DNA of 64,000 nucleotides from Flavobacterium hungaricum. GTDB lineage: Bacteria > Bacteroidota > Bacteroidia > Flavobacteriales > Flavobacteriaceae. Positions within the stretch are counted from its first letter, which is position 1. Each line of letters opens with the position of its first letter. The stretch lies in assembly GCF_015182285.1 (NCBI RefSeq), contig NZ_PRDM01000003.1, forward strand, positions 186,001 to 250,000. The letters run 5' to 3'. A program made the translations under genes and the position numbers. A model generated the notes under the pieces. It was not told the DNA's origin, ran no database searches, and saw nothing but the letters and a program-made list of their open reading frames with translations. This document shows, in pieces, positions 25,472-35,464 of the stretch.

Positions 25472-26794
25472 ATGAACCAAACCAACGCAGCAATTGGGAA
25501 ATACCGCTGGACAATATGCAGTCTGGTCTTTTTTGCGACAACTGTAAATTATTTAGACAGAAATGTAATAAGTTACCTCCGTCCGTTTCTGGCAGAAGCT
25601 TTTCATTGGACACCAGAACAGGAAGTTATTGATTACTCGAATATCGAATTGGCTTTTAAAATTGCATATGCACTCGGAATGTTTGTTGCGGGCGGGATCA
25701 TTGATAAATTGGGAACAAAAATCGGCTATGCGATTGCAACAGGTTTATGGAGTTTGGCTGCTATTGGGCATGCCTTGGCTACAGGAACAGGAGGGTTTTT
25801 AATAGCCAGAGTTTTTTTAGGAATAACCGAAGCGGGAAATTTTCCAGCAGCGATTAAAGCAACGGCAGAATGGTTTCCGCAGAAGGAGCGGGCTTTGGCT
25901 ACCGGAATATTCAACTCCGGCAGTAATATTGGAGCCATTATCGTACCGTTGACAGTGCCTTATATTGCCTCGCATTTTGGCTGGCAATGGGCGTTTATAC
26001 TTACGGGAATTGTGGGTTTTGTGTGGCTGGGACTCTGGTTTCTTTTGTATGAAGTGCCTCAAAAACAAAGACGCTTATCGCAGGCAGAGTTAGAATATAT
26101 AACTGCCGATCAGGTTATTGAAAATGACGAAACAGATCAAAAACCGGCAAAAGTTTCGTGGTTCAAACTGCTTTCGTTTCGTCAGACTTGGGCTTTTGCA
26201 ATTGGTAAATTACTGACAGATCCAGTATGGTGGTTTTATTTGTTCTGGCTTCCAGACTTTTTGATGAAACAATATAAATTGTCTGCAACTGATATTATTT
26301 GGCCTTGCGCATTAGTTTACATGATTGGAAGTGTAGGAAGTATTGGCGGAGGCTGGCTTCCTTTAAAATTAATAAACAACAATTGGCCCGCATATAAGGC
26401 ACGTAAAGTAAGTATGCTTTTGTATGCAATAGCAGTTTTACCAGTTTTATTTTCGCAGTATTTGGGTGCAATAAATATTTGGCTGGCAATATTGGTAATC
26501 GGTTTGGCTGTTTCGGCACACCAAGCTTGGAGTGCTAATATTTTTACGACTGTCTCAGATATGTTTCCGAAACACACAACAGCTTCCGTAACAGGTATTG
26601 GAGGCATGTTCGGAGCTTTGGGAGGAATTTTACTGACAATGCTCATTCAGAAAAATATGTTTGTGTATTACACTAAAATAGGAAAAATAGAAACAGGCTA
26701 TTTTATTATGTTCTGTATCTGCGGCTTTTCTTATTTGTCAGCATGGCTGATTATGCATCTGTTAGTTCCGAGGATGAAAAAAGTAGAATTGTAA
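25472..26794 (+). CDS. Hexuronate transporter (MFS, ExuT-like) 2
   Basis: 440 residues. The start GKYRWTICSLVFFATTVNYLDRN and the motifs GNFPAAIKATAEWFPQKERALATGIFNSG and SANIFTTVSDMFPKHTTASVTGIGGMFG are shared with the upstream transporter, so this is a tandem paralogue 44 bp away in the same operon. It is nearer the usual ExuT length. Two transporters may serve different uronates (for example saturated and unsaturated, or mono- and disaccharide forms). This division is inferred, not seen. Confidence 0.88.
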   Translation: MNQTNAAIGKYRWTICSLVFFATTVNYLDRNVISYLRPFLAEAFHWTPEQEVIDYSNIELAFKIAYALGMFVAGGIIDKLGTKIGYAIATGLWSLAAIGHALATGTGGFLIARVFLGITEAGNFPAAIKATAEWFPQKERALATGIFNSGSNIGAIIVPLTVPYIASHFGWQWAFILTGIVGFVWLGLWFLLYEVPQKQRRLSQAELEYITADQVIENDETDQKPAKVSWFKLLSFRQTWAFAIGKLLTDPVWWFYLFWLPDFLMKQYKLSATDIIWPCALVYMIGSVGSIGGGWLPLKLINNNWPAYKARKVSMLLYAIAVLPVLFSQYLGAINIWLAILVIGLAVSAHQAWSANIFTTVSDMFPKHTTASVTGIGGMFGALGGILLTMLIQKNMFVYYTKIGKIETGYFIMFCICGFSYLSAWLIMHLLVPRMKKVEL

Positions 26795-26858
26795 TATTTT
26801 AAAAACTAAAAATTAGATAATTTTTTTGTTTCAATTATGGTTTTTAAAATTAAAAATA

Positions 26859-26880
26859 TAATTTTGTGCAATCGATTACA
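26859..26880 (+). promoter_or_regulatory. -7 element plus LacI-type operator before kduI
   Basis: taattttg (26859-26866) matches TAnnTTTG exactly and is followed immediately by tgcaatcgattaca (26867-26880). No good -33 TTG is seen. The start codon is only 14 bp beyond the operator, so the leader is very short. Confidence 0.78.
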
Positions 26881-26894
26881 TTAAAATAAAAATT

Positions 26895-27734
26895 ATGACA
26901 AAATATAGTTCAAGATACGCGTCAAGCCCCGAAGCTGTTAAAAAATATGATACACAGCAATTAAGAGAAGAATTCTTAATTGATGACTTAATGCAAGAGG
27001 ATGAAATCGTATTGGTTTACTCGCATTATGACCGATATATTGCAGGTTCTGCAGTTCCTGTAAAAGGGGATGTGGTTTTAGAAACAATTGATCCGCTTAA
27101 AGCTCCTTACTTTTTAGAAAGAAGAGAATTAGGAATTATCAATGTGGGCGGCAGCGGTTCTGTTGTGGTTGAAGGAACTACTTATGAATTAGGTTTTAAA
27201 GATGCTTTGTATGTCGGAGCTGGAAACAAAGAAGTTATTTTTAAAAGTGACGACAGCAGTAATCCTGCTAAATTTTATTTGAACTCGGCACCAGCACATA
27301 CGGCTTATCCAACTAAAAAAGTAAGTTTAGCAGAAGCTAATAAATTACAGTTGGGAACAATGGAAACAGCAAACCATAGAACTGTAAACCAAATGATTAT
27401 TGGAAGCGTTGTAACAACCTGCCAATTGCAGATGGGAATGACAGAATTGAAACCAGGAAGCGTTTGGAATACAATGCCGGCTCACGTTCACGATCGCAGA
27501 ATGGAAGTTTATTTTTATTTGGATATTCCACAAGATCAGGCAGTTTGTCATTTTATGGGACAGCCGCAGGAAACAAGACATATTTGGATGAACAATCATC
27601 AGGCTGTAATTTCACCGCCTTGGTCTATTCACTCAGGTTCAGGAACCAGTAACTATACTTTTATCTGGGGAATGGCAGGTGAAAATTTAGATTATGGAGA
27701 TATGGATGTTTGTAAAATCACTGATTTAAGATAA
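26895..27734 (+). CDS. kduI: 5-dehydro-4-deoxy-D-glucuronate isomerase
   Basis: 279 residues, cytoplasmic. It converts the open-chain unsaturated-uronate product (5-keto-4-deoxyuronate) to 2,5-diketo-3-deoxygluconate. The cupin metal site is visible: His197, His199 and Glu204 in PAHVHDRRMEVYFY, with His246 in WSIHSGSG, the four zinc ligands known for this family, at the normal spacing. Typical family signatures RELGIINVGG and HRTVNQMIIG are also present. It is followed by kduD after 4 bp, so the two consecutive enzymes are co-translated. The promoter carries the LacI-type operator. Confidence 0.97.
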   Translation: MTKYSSRYASSPEAVKKYDTQQLREEFLIDDLMQEDEIVLVYSHYDRYIAGSAVPVKGDVVLETIDPLKAPYFLERRELGIINVGGSGSVVVEGTTYELGFKDALYVGAGNKEVIFKSDDSSNPAKFYLNSAPAHTAYPTKKVSLAEANKLQLGTMETANHRTVNQMIIGSVVTTCQLQMGMTELKPGSVWNTMPAHVHDRRMEVYFYLDIPQDQAVCHFMGQPQETRHIWMNNHQAVISPPWSIHSGSGTSNYTFIWGMAGENLDYGDMDVCKITDLR

Positions 27735-27738
27735 GAAA

Positions 27739-28530
27739 ATGACAAATTTATTTGATATAAAAGGAAAAGTTGCCCTTATCACAGGTTCTACACACGGACT
27801 GGGAATGGCAATGGCAAAAGGATTAGGTCAAGCGGGTGCAACAATTGTAGTAAACGGAAATTCTTCTCAGCAAAAAATAGATGACGCTGTTGCGGCATTA
27901 AAAAGTGAAGGAATCAATGCAGTAGGTTACAAATTTAATGTAACCGAAGAACAAGAGGTTAAAACTGCGGTTCAAAAAATTGAAAGCGAAGTCGGGCCAA
28001 TCGATATCTTGATCAATAATGCTGGAATCATTAAAAGAATTCCATTGCTTGATATGGAAGTTTCAGATTTTAGAGAAGTAGTAGATATTGATTTGGTAAG
28101 TCCGTTTATCGTTTCTAAGCATGTTGCAAAAGGGATGATTGCAAGAAGACAAGGAAAAATCATCAATATATGCTCTATGATGAGCGAATTAGGCAGAAAT
28201 ACAGTTTCGGCTTACGCTGCTGCAAAAGGAGGCTTAAAAATGCTGACTAAAAACATGGCAACAGAATGGGCAAAATACAATGTACAAATCAACGGAATCG
28301 GTCCTGGATATTTTGCAACAGAACAGACAAAACCAATCCGCGTAGATGGACATCCGTTTAACGATTTTATCATCAGCAGAACACCAGCGGCAAAATGGGG
28401 AGATCCAAGTGATTTAGCCGGAGCAGCAATATTTTTATCATCAAAAGCAAGTGATTTTGTTAACGGTCACATTTTATATGTTGACGGTGGAATTCTTGCT
28501 ACAATAGGAAAACCTTCAAACGAAGAATAA
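27739..28530 (+). CDS. kduD: 2-dehydro-3-deoxy-D-gluconate 5-dehydrogenase
   Basis: 263 residues. This SDR reduces 2,5-diketo-3-deoxygluconate to KDG with NAD(P)H. The cofactor motif TGSTHGLGMAMAKGL and NNAGIIKR are present, with catalytic Tyr159 and Lys163 in SAYAAAKGG and a C-terminal YVDGGILATIG. Fit to KduD is strong because it follows kduI directly. It completes the unsaturated-uronate branch. Confidence 0.95.
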   Translation: MTNLFDIKGKVALITGSTHGLGMAMAKGLGQAGATIVVNGNSSQQKIDDAVAALKSEGINAVGYKFNVTEEQEVKTAVQKIESEVGPIDILINNAGIIKRIPLLDMEVSDFREVVDIDLVSPFIVSKHVAKGMIARRQGKIINICSMMSELGRNTVSAYAAAKGGLKMLTKNMATEWAKYNVQINGIGPGYFATEQTKPIRVDGHPFNDFIISRTPAAKWGDPSDLAGAAIFLSSKASDFVNGHILYVDGGILATIGKPSNEE

Positions 28531-28554
28531 TTTTCAAATTATATTTTAAAAGAC

Positions 28555-29955
28555 ATGAGCCAGACATTCATAAACGATAATTTTTTATTAGAAAATAAAT
28601 ACGCTGAAGAATTGTATCACAATTATTCTAAAAATCAGCCTATTATTGATTACCACAATCACTTAAACCCGCAGTTTATTGCTGAAGATAAAATCTTTGA
28701 CAATATCACTCAGGTTTGGATTAACGGAGATCATTACAAATGGCGTGCAATGCGTACATTAGGAATCAATGAGCAGTTTGTAACAGGAAATGGTTCAGAC
28801 AAAGATAAATTTTTAAACTGGGCAAAAACAGTTCCGTACACGATGCGTAATCCTTTGTACCACTGGACACATTTAGAGTTGGCTCGTTATTTTGATATTT
28901 ATGATTTATTGAATGAAAAGTCGGCTGAGAAAATTTATACTGAAACTTCAGAAAAAATAAATTCGCAGGCGTACAGCACGCAGAATCTTCTTAAAAAAGT
29001 TAATGCCGAATTGGTTTGTACTACAGAGGATCCGATTGATAGTTTAGAATTTCACCAAAAATTCGCAAACAATACAACAGGGATCAAAATGAGTACAGCT
29101 TTTAGGCCTGATAAAGCCATCTTAATTGCTAATGATGGTTATAATGCATATCTGGACACATTAGGGGATGTGTCCGGAGTTGCAATTAATACGTATGCTG
29201 ATTTACAAACGGCTTTAAGAAACAGAATCGAATTCTTTAACGCAAACGGATGTAAATTAAGCGATCACGGTCTAAATCAAATAGATTTTGAAAACTATAC
29301 AGAAAGTGAAGTAACAGCAATTTTCAAAAAGAAAAGAGAAAATGGCGAATTATCTCCAGAAGAAGCATTGAAATTCCAAAGTGCTATTTTGATTTTCTTG
29401 TCAGAAACCTATCATGAGTTTGGATGGGTGCAGCAGTTTCACTTAGGAGCTTTAAGAAATAATAATGCGCGTATGCACAGAATCTTAGGTCCAGATACTG
29501 GTTGGGATTCTATTGGAGATTATCCGCAGGCACAAAAATTATCTGCTTTTTTAAATGCTTTAGACAGTAAAGATAAATTGACTAAAACCATTATTTATAA
29601 TTTGAATCCTGCCGATAACGAAGTTATGGCAACAATGATTGGAAACTTTAACGACGGAAGCGTTCGCGGAAAAGTACAATTTGGTTCTGGATGGTGGTTC
29701 TTAGATCAAAAAGACGGAATGACAAAACAATTAAATGCATTGTCAAACATGGGATTAATCAGCTGTTTTGTTGGAATGCTGACAGATTCAAGAAGTTTCT
29801 TATCGTTCCCAAGACACGAATATTTCAGACGTATTTTATGTAATTTATTGGGTGATGAAATCAAAAGAGGAGAATTGCCAAACGATATGGAATGGATCGG
29901 AAAATTAGTTGCGGATATTTCATACAACAACGCAAAAGAGTATTTCAAATTTTAA
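28555..29955 (+). CDS. uxaC: Glucuronate/galacturonate isomerase
   Basis: 466 residues, normal family length. It converts D-galacturonate to tagaturonate (and glucuronate to fructuronate), the first step for saturated uronic acid. The metal-binding start IIDYHNHLNPQFIAED and the motif NGDHYKWRAMRTLGI are conserved, as are the QFHLGALRNNNARM segment and the C-terminal VGMLTDSRSFLSFPRHEYFRR. It sits 24 bp after kduD in the same operon. Confidence 0.97.
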   Translation: MSQTFINDNFLLENKYAEELYHNYSKNQPIIDYHNHLNPQFIAEDKIFDNITQVWINGDHYKWRAMRTLGINEQFVTGNGSDKDKFLNWAKTVPYTMRNPLYHWTHLELARYFDIYDLLNEKSAEKIYTETSEKINSQAYSTQNLLKKVNAELVCTTEDPIDSLEFHQKFANNTTGIKMSTAFRPDKAILIANDGYNAYLDTLGDVSGVAINTYADLQTALRNRIEFFNANGCKLSDHGLNQIDFENYTESEVTAIFKKKRENGELSPEEALKFQSAILIFLSETYHEFGWVQQFHLGALRNNNARMHRILGPDTGWDSIGDYPQAQKLSAFLNALDSKDKLTKTIIYNLNPADNEVMATMIGNFNDGSVRGKVQFGSGWWFLDQKDGMTKQLNALSNMGLISCFVGMLTDSRSFLSFPRHEYFRRILCNLLGDEIKRGELPNDMEWIGKLVADISYNNAKEYFKF

Positions 29956-30108
29956 ATCAATTTTTACATTAAGATAGTAAGAAAATTAAGTGTAAGGCTT
30001 TGTGTTTAAAAGAAAATAAAGAATTCTGCCTTCGTCTATAAGGCTTGATTCTCTTAGTATCTTAATGGTGAAAAAAAATATTTTTACTGGTAAAAACAAT
30101 AAAAAAAT

Positions 30109-31131
30109 ATGAGTAGAGTAGTTGCATTTGGAGAAATCATGCTGCGTCTTTCGACAGAAAGACATTTACGTTTTTCGCAGGCAAAAGAATTTGGTGCTAC
30201 TTATGGCGGCGGCGAATTTAATGTTTGTGTTTCTTTGGCAAATTATGGTATAAATGCTGAGTTTGTAACCCGATTGCCAGAAAACGAAATTGCTTTTTCG
30301 GCTTTGAAAGAAATTCGAAAAATGAATGTCGAATCTAAAAACATTGTTTACGGAGGAGAGCGTTTAGGGATTTATTTCTTAGAAACCGGTGCAGGAACTC
30401 GTGGCAGCAATGTGGTTTATGACCGTGCGCACAGCTCTATGGCAACTATTCAAAAAGGGCAGATAGACTGGGATAAAGTTTTAGAAGGAGCAGAGTGGTT
30501 TCACTGGAGTGGTATTACGCCTGCTATTTCTCAAAGTGCTGGTGAAGCTTGTTTAGAAGCCATTAAAGCGGCTCATAAAAAAGGGATTAAAATTTCCTGC
30601 GATTTAAATTACAGATCAAAATTGTGGCAGTATGGCAAAACACCAAGTGAGGTAATGCCAGAAATGTTACAATACAGCAATGTGATTTTAGGGGATATCG
30701 ATACAGCTTATTTTATGCTCGGAATTCCGAAAGTAAATCCGAATTATCAGGATGAAAAAACGCTTCCGGCTGTTTATGATAAATTGTTTGAATTGATTCC
30801 GAACCTTAAAATTGCTGCGACAACACTTCGTTATTCTGTAAGTGCATCACACCAAAGAATCGGCGGTATTTTGTACGACGGAAAAGCAATTCACAGTGCT
30901 GCTGTAAAAGAAGTTACGCCAGTGGTAGATCGTGTAGGAAGCGGTGATGCTTTTATGGGCGGTTTAATTTACGGTTTGTTACAATATCAAAATAATAGCC
31001 AGAGAGCATTAGATTTTGCAGTGGCAGCTTGTTGTTTAAAACATACCATTGCAGGCGATTACAATTTAGTTACCTTAAAAGAAGTAGAAAATATGATTGA
31101 TGGTGATGGTTCTGCATTAGTATCAAGATAA
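30109..31131 (+). CDS. kdgK: 2-keto-3-deoxygluconate kinase (PfkB family)
   Basis: 340 residues. It phosphorylates KDG to KDPG, the point where both uronate branches meet. The ribokinase/PfkB signatures GGGEFNVCVSLANYG near residue 37 and the C-terminal VDRVGSGDAFMGG (catalytic Asp280) are present, with the anion-hole GSGD. It precedes kdgA with a 13-bp gap. The 153-bp gap after uxaC holds no obvious promoter or terminator, so read-through from the kduI promoter is likely. Confidence 0.94.
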   Translation: MSRVVAFGEIMLRLSTERHLRFSQAKEFGATYGGGEFNVCVSLANYGINAEFVTRLPENEIAFSALKEIRKMNVESKNIVYGGERLGIYFLETGAGTRGSNVVYDRAHSSMATIQKGQIDWDKVLEGAEWFHWSGITPAISQSAGEACLEAIKAAHKKGIKISCDLNYRSKLWQYGKTPSEVMPEMLQYSNVILGDIDTAYFMLGIPKVNPNYQDEKTLPAVYDKLFELIPNLKIAATTLRYSVSASHQRIGGILYDGKAIHSAAVKEVTPVVDRVGSGDAFMGGLIYGLLQYQNNSQRALDFAVAACCLKHTIAGDYNLVTLKEVENMIDGDGSALVSR

Positions 31132-31144
31132 TTTTAAAATAGAA

Positions 31145-31813
31145 ATGGCAAAATATTCAAGAATTGAAGTGGCATCGCAGATGAAAGAAAACGGCATGGT
31201 TCCGTTGTTTTTTCATTCCGATATCGAATTAAGTAAAAAGGTTTTAAAAGCTTGTTATGATGGTGGTTCTAGATTAATGGAATTTACAAGCAGAGGTGAT
31301 TTTGCGCATGAAGTTTTTGGGGCATTAAATAAATATGCTTTAGCAGAACTTCCGGGAATGATCTTAGGTGTTGGTTCTATTACAGATGCGGCATCGGCTT
31401 CATTATACATGAGTTTAGGAGCGAATTTTATTGTAACTCCGGTTTTTAGAGAAGATATCGCTATGGCCTGTAACCGCAGAAAAGTGTTATGGTCTCCAGG
31501 TTGCGGCACCTTGACGGAGATTGCAAGGGCAGAGGAACTAGGATGCGAAATAGTAAAATTGTTCCCAGCAGATATTTACGGACCAGAATTTATTAAAGCG
31601 ATAAAAGGGCCATGTCCTTGGACGAATATTATGCCGACAGGCGGGGTTTATCCGACAAAAGAAAGTTTAAGTTCTTGGCTTAATGCCGGTGCAACTTGTG
31701 TTGGTTTGGGCTCGCAGCTCATTTCAAAAGACCTATTAGAAAACAAAGACTTTGACGGTTTGACTGCAAAAGTCAGCGAAGTACTTAACATTATAAAAGA
31801 CATTAGAAAATAG
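31145..31813 (+). CDS. kdgA: KDPG/KHG aldolase
   Basis: 222 residues. It cleaves KDPG to pyruvate and glyceraldehyde-3-phosphate. The Schiff-base Lys138 lies in EIVKLFPADIYGPEFIKAIKGP, with LGVGSI and MPTGGVYPTKES also conserved. This is the last common step of pectin-uronate catabolism and closes the five-gene kdu-uxaC-kdgKA segment. A stem-loop follows. Confidence 0.95.
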   Translation: MAKYSRIEVASQMKENGMVPLFFHSDIELSKKVLKACYDGGSRLMEFTSRGDFAHEVFGALNKYALAELPGMILGVGSITDAASASLYMSLGANFIVTPVFREDIAMACNRRKVLWSPGCGTLTEIARAEELGCEIVKLFPADIYGPEFIKAIKGPCPWTNIMPTGGVYPTKESLSSWLNAGATCVGLGSQLISKDLLENKDFDGLTAKVSEVLNIIKDIRK

Positions 31814-31816
31814 ACT

Positions 31817-31848
31817 AAGGAGTAATCATGCCAACTCCTTATTTTATA
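31817..31848 (+). terminator. Weak terminator after kdgA
   Basis: aaggagt (31817-31823) pairs with actcctt (31834-31840), followed by attttat. The stem is only 7 bp and the T run is interrupted, so termination may be partial, allowing some read-through to uxaBA. Confidence 0.5.
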
Positions 31849-32032
31849 AGTTTTTTTTAGATTTTTAGAGATTGTAATTGAACATTACGCTTGCAAAATT
31901 TAATCTGTCACTCCTCACAGCAGGTTTTGTTTTACTCAAAACGGGTGTAATGTTTCATTTACAATTTGAAAAAAGGCAAAAGAGATAAGGTTTTATAGTG
32001 GTTATTTAAAAACACTTTAAAGAAATTTTAAA

Positions 32033-33478
32033 ATGAAAAAATTAAATAGAATAAATACAGGATTAGAAAAGTTACAGCCAATTAAGGTAGTTCAGTTTGG
32101 AGAAGGTAACTTTTTAAGAGCTTTTGTAGATTACGCTTTTCACAAACTAAATAATGAAGTAGATTTTAATGCCGGTATTGCAATAGTTCAACCTTTGAAA
32201 GACGGTATGGTAAACATGATCAATGATCAGGACGGTTTGTATACTTTGTTCATGAACGGAATTAAAAAAGGTGAAAAAATACAAAATATTGAGTTAATTT
32301 CTAATATTGTAAAAACTATAAACCCTTATACTGAATTTGCAAATTATTTGGCTTTGGCTAAAGAAGAAGAGCTTCAGTTTATTGTTTCTAATACTACTGA
32401 AGCTGGAATTGAATTCATTGAAAGTGATACTCCAGACATGCAGCCACCGGTGTCATTTCCTGCAAAGCTGACGGTTTTATTGTATGAAAGATTTAAACAT
32501 TTTAATGGTGATGCTTCTAAAGGAGTAACAATCATTCCTTGTGAATTGATTGATTATAACTCAGAGACACTAAAAAAATATATTTTGCAATATTGTGATA
32601 CATGGAAGTTAGAGGATGCATTTAAAACTTGGGTATCAGATGCTTGTACATATCACAGTACTTTGGTTGACAGAATTGTTCCTGGGTATCCAAGAGCTGA
32701 AATTGAAGAATACAATAATAAATTAGATTATCAGGATAATTTAATTGTTGCAGCTGAACCTTTTTTCCTTTGGGCTATTGAAGGTGGAGATGCTTTAAAA
32801 GCAAAATTGCCTTTTCATAAAACGGATTTGAATGTGAAAATTGTTGATGATATACGTCCTTTTAAAATGATTAAAGTTCGTATTTTAAATGGTTCTCACA
32901 CGGCAATGGTTCCTTTTTCACTTTTGTATGGTAACAAATTAGTGATGGAAACTGTTAACGGAGATTTTACTGGAAAATTTGTAAATAGCGTTATTAGTGA
33001 AATTAGTGAAACTCTGGATATGGACAAAAATGAAATTACTGCATATTGTGAGGAAGTGATGGACCGATTTAAAAATCCATTTATCAAACATGCACTTGCT
33101 GATATCGCATTAAATTCTATCTCGAAATTCAAAGTAAGAGTTTTACCTAGTTTGTTAGGATATTATAATGCCAACAAAAAATTACCTGTTAATTTGACTT
33201 TCTCATTAGCGAGTTTAATTCGCTTTTACAAAGGAACATGGAACGGAGAGGAATTGCCTGTTAAAGATGGTGAAGATATTATAACGTTCTTCAGCGGACT
33301 TTGGAAGTCGGACGATTACGAAAAAATTGCTCGTTTAACATTACAAAATAAAGGTTTCTGGGGAGAAGACTTAACAGAGATTCCTGGATTAACAAAAGCG
33401 ATCACAATTGCATTAGAAGAAATTGATGCAAATGGCGTTGAGGCTGGCTTTGCTAAGTTTCAAGAAAGAATAAAATAA
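32033..33478 (+). CDS. uxaB: Tagaturonate reductase (altronate oxidoreductase)
   Basis: 481 residues of the mannitol-dehydrogenase-like family. It reduces tagaturonate to altronate using NADH. The N-terminal nucleotide-binding loop VQFGEGNFLRAFVDYAFH and the central catalytic segment FKMIKVRILNGSHTAMVPF, with Lys and Asn-His, are typical of the family. It is followed by uxaA with a 36-bp gap. A 219-bp upstream stretch holds no operator-like palindrome. Confidence 0.95.
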   Translation: MKKLNRINTGLEKLQPIKVVQFGEGNFLRAFVDYAFHKLNNEVDFNAGIAIVQPLKDGMVNMINDQDGLYTLFMNGIKKGEKIQNIELISNIVKTINPYTEFANYLALAKEEELQFIVSNTTEAGIEFIESDTPDMQPPVSFPAKLTVLLYERFKHFNGDASKGVTIIPCELIDYNSETLKKYILQYCDTWKLEDAFKTWVSDACTYHSTLVDRIVPGYPRAEIEEYNNKLDYQDNLIVAAEPFFLWAIEGGDALKAKLPFHKTDLNVKIVDDIRPFKMIKVRILNGSHTAMVPFSLLYGNKLVMETVNGDFTGKFVNSVISEISETLDMDKNEITAYCEEVMDRFKNPFIKHALADIALNSISKFKVRVLPSLLGYYNANKKLPVNLTFSLASLIRFYKGTWNGEELPVKDGEDIITFFSGLWKSDDYEKIARLTLQNKGFWGEDLTEIPGLTKAITIALEEIDANGVEAGFAKFQERIK

Positions 33479-33514
33479 AAAAAGACAAAAAGAACAAAGA
33501 ACAAAAGGTTAATT

Positions 33515-35137
33515 ATGGCAGCGCAGAAAAAACTAATAAAAGTTCATCCTACCGACAATGTTGCGGTAGCTTTGGTGAATCTTACAGCGGGCGAAGTTAT
33601 TGATTTTGAAGGAGAATCAATTATTGTTGAGTCTGATGTAAAAATGAAACATAAGATTGCAATGGTTCCTTTTAATGTGGGAGACAGAATCATTATGTAC
33701 GGTGTTTTGGTAGGAAAAGCAAGTGCAAGAATTGAAAAAGGCGGTCTGCTTTCTACTTTAAACGTAAAACACGAAAGTGATAAAGTTACTGGTAAAACAG
33801 AAACTATTGGCTGGAATGCTCCAAATGTTGATAAATGGAAAGACAGAACGTGGCAGGGCTATCACAGGGAAGACGGACAAGTTGGAACAGAGAATGTGTG
33901 GTTGTTTTTTCCGTTGGTTTTTTGTGAAAACAGAAACATCGAGATCTTAAAAGATATTTTTGAGAAAGAATTGATGAAGCCAAAAGAAAATGATTATCAA
34001 TTACTGCTTCGTTCTTTAGTAAAATCAGAGACAGGCGGTGCCGGTAATCAGGAAGCTTCTAATGATGCTAACTTATTCAATAACATCGAAGTAAAGTTTA
34101 TTACGCATCAAGGCGGCTGCGGTGGAATTCGTCAGGATTCTCACAGTTTAGCGAAGCTTTTGGCTGGTTATGTAAATAATCCAAACGTAGCTGGAGCAAC
34201 TGTTTTGAGTTTAGGATGTCAGAATCTTCAAATTTCAATTTTCAAGGAAGCTTTAGATGCTATTAATCCAAACAGTAAAAAACCGGTTTTGATTTACGAT
34301 CAGCAGTCTATTGGTACAATTGAAACCATGTTGAGCAGTGTAGTAAAAGATACTTTTGAAGCCATTAAAAAGGCAAACGAAATTAAGAGAGAACCAGCAC
34401 CATTATCTAAATTAAGAATTGGTTTGGAGTGCGGTGGATCTGATGGATTCTCTGGAATTTCTGCAAACCCAACGCTGGGAGTATTATCAGATCATTTAGT
34501 TGCTCTAGGAGGTACTACAATTCTTTCTGAATTTCCTGAATTATGTGGAGTAGAACAAGAATTAGTAAATCGTTGTGTAGATGATGAAGATGGAAAACGT
34601 TTCTTAGACTTAATGAAGTGGTACGAAAAAACAGTTGTAGATGCAGGTTCAGGATTTGACATGAATCCATCACCAGGAAACATTAAAGACGGTTTGATTA
34701 CAGATGCAATGAAATCGGCTGGTGCGGCTAAAAAAGGAGGGACTTCACCAATTGTAGGAGTTTACGATTATGGAGAATATATTAACGAAGCAGGCTTTAC
34801 ATTGTTATGTACTCCAGGAAACGACGTAGAATGTACAACTGCAATGGTAGGTTCAGGAGCCAATATGGTATTGTTTACAACAGGTTTAGGAACTCCGACA
34901 GGAAACCCAATTGCGCCGGTTGTTAAGATTTCTTCTAATACGCAATTAGCCAATAAGATGTCGGACATTATTGATATTGATACAGGAGGAATTATCACTG
35001 GAGAAAAATCAATCGACGAAATGGCTGATGAAATGTTAGAATTCATCATTGACGTTGCCAGCGGTACTATTAAAACGAAAGCTGCAATATTGAATCAAAA
35101 CGATTTTATTCCTTGGAAAAGAGGGGTTTCGCTATAA
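33515..35137 (+). CDS. uxaA: Altronate dehydratase
   Basis: 540 residues. It dehydrates altronate to KDG, feeding KdgK. The N-terminal ~100 residues form the SAF domain (KVHPTDNVAVAL and MVPFNVGDRIIMYG); the catalytic domain contains YHREDGQVGTENVW, THQGGCGGIRQDS and LECGGSDGFSG, with conserved Cys residues for an iron site. With uxaB and uxaC it gives the full saturated-galacturonate branch. A clear terminator follows. Confidence 0.96.
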   Translation: MAAQKKLIKVHPTDNVAVALVNLTAGEVIDFEGESIIVESDVKMKHKIAMVPFNVGDRIIMYGVLVGKASARIEKGGLLSTLNVKHESDKVTGKTETIGWNAPNVDKWKDRTWQGYHREDGQVGTENVWLFFPLVFCENRNIEILKDIFEKELMKPKENDYQLLLRSLVKSETGGAGNQEASNDANLFNNIEVKFITHQGGCGGIRQDSHSLAKLLAGYVNNPNVAGATVLSLGCQNLQISIFKEALDAINPNSKKPVLIYDQQSIGTIETMLSSVVKDTFEAIKKANEIKREPAPLSKLRIGLECGGSDGFSGISANPTLGVLSDHLVALGGTTILSEFPELCGVEQELVNRCVDDEDGKRFLDLMKWYEKTVVDAGSGFDMNPSPGNIKDGLITDAMKSAGAAKKGGTSPIVGVYDYGEYINEAGFTLLCTPGNDVECTTAMVGSGANMVLFTTGLGTPTGNPIAPVVKISSNTQLANKMSDIIDIDTGGIITGEKSIDEMADEMLEFIIDVASGTIKTKAAILNQNDFIPWKRGVSL

Positions 35138-35188
35138 GTTTTTAGGTACTAAGGTTCTAAGGAGCAAAGTGACAAAGGTTTATATAGA

Positions 35189-35220
35189 AGACGCACAATA
35201 GTGCGTCTTTTTTTTTTTGT
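35189..35220 (+). terminator. Terminator after uxaA
   Basis: agacgcac (35189-35196) pairs perfectly with gtgcgtct (35201-35208) around aata and is followed by a run of at least ten T residues. Confidence 0.9.
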
Positions 35221-35250
35221 TAGGTTTATGCGTCTATTTTTTCTAGAGAG

Positions 35251-35350
35251 AGCTCCAGCGGAGCAAAATAGTTATAGAATTAAAATAGGACAGGCAAAAG
35301 AAGCTCCAGAGGAGCGACATAAATCTAGGCTGTAGAAAAATATAACGCTC
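35251..35350. repeat. Dispersed gctcc-n-ggagc palindromes
   Basis: gctccagcggagc at 35252-35264 and gctccagaggagc at 35303-35315 are followed by an inverted gctcctctg at about 35347. They are the same family as at 112-124. The gene-free stretch between uxaA and the lacI-type gene consists of these repeats and two terminators. Confidence 0.7.
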
Positions 35351-35410
35351 CTCTGTTTGATGCTGTGAATCTTTATTCCTTGCTATAAATATTTCGCTTC
35401 TCCGAAGCTT

Positions 35411-35440
35411 GCAAAAAAAAGCCCATTCTAAAATGAGCTT
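35411..35440 (-). terminator. Terminator of the lacI-type gene
   Basis: On the minus strand aagctcatt pairs with aatgggctt (one G-U pair) around a short loop and is followed by seven or more T residues. It lies 25 bp beyond the regulator's stop codon. Confidence 0.75.
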
Positions 35441-35464
35441 ATATAACTTATATGGTAAAAAAAT

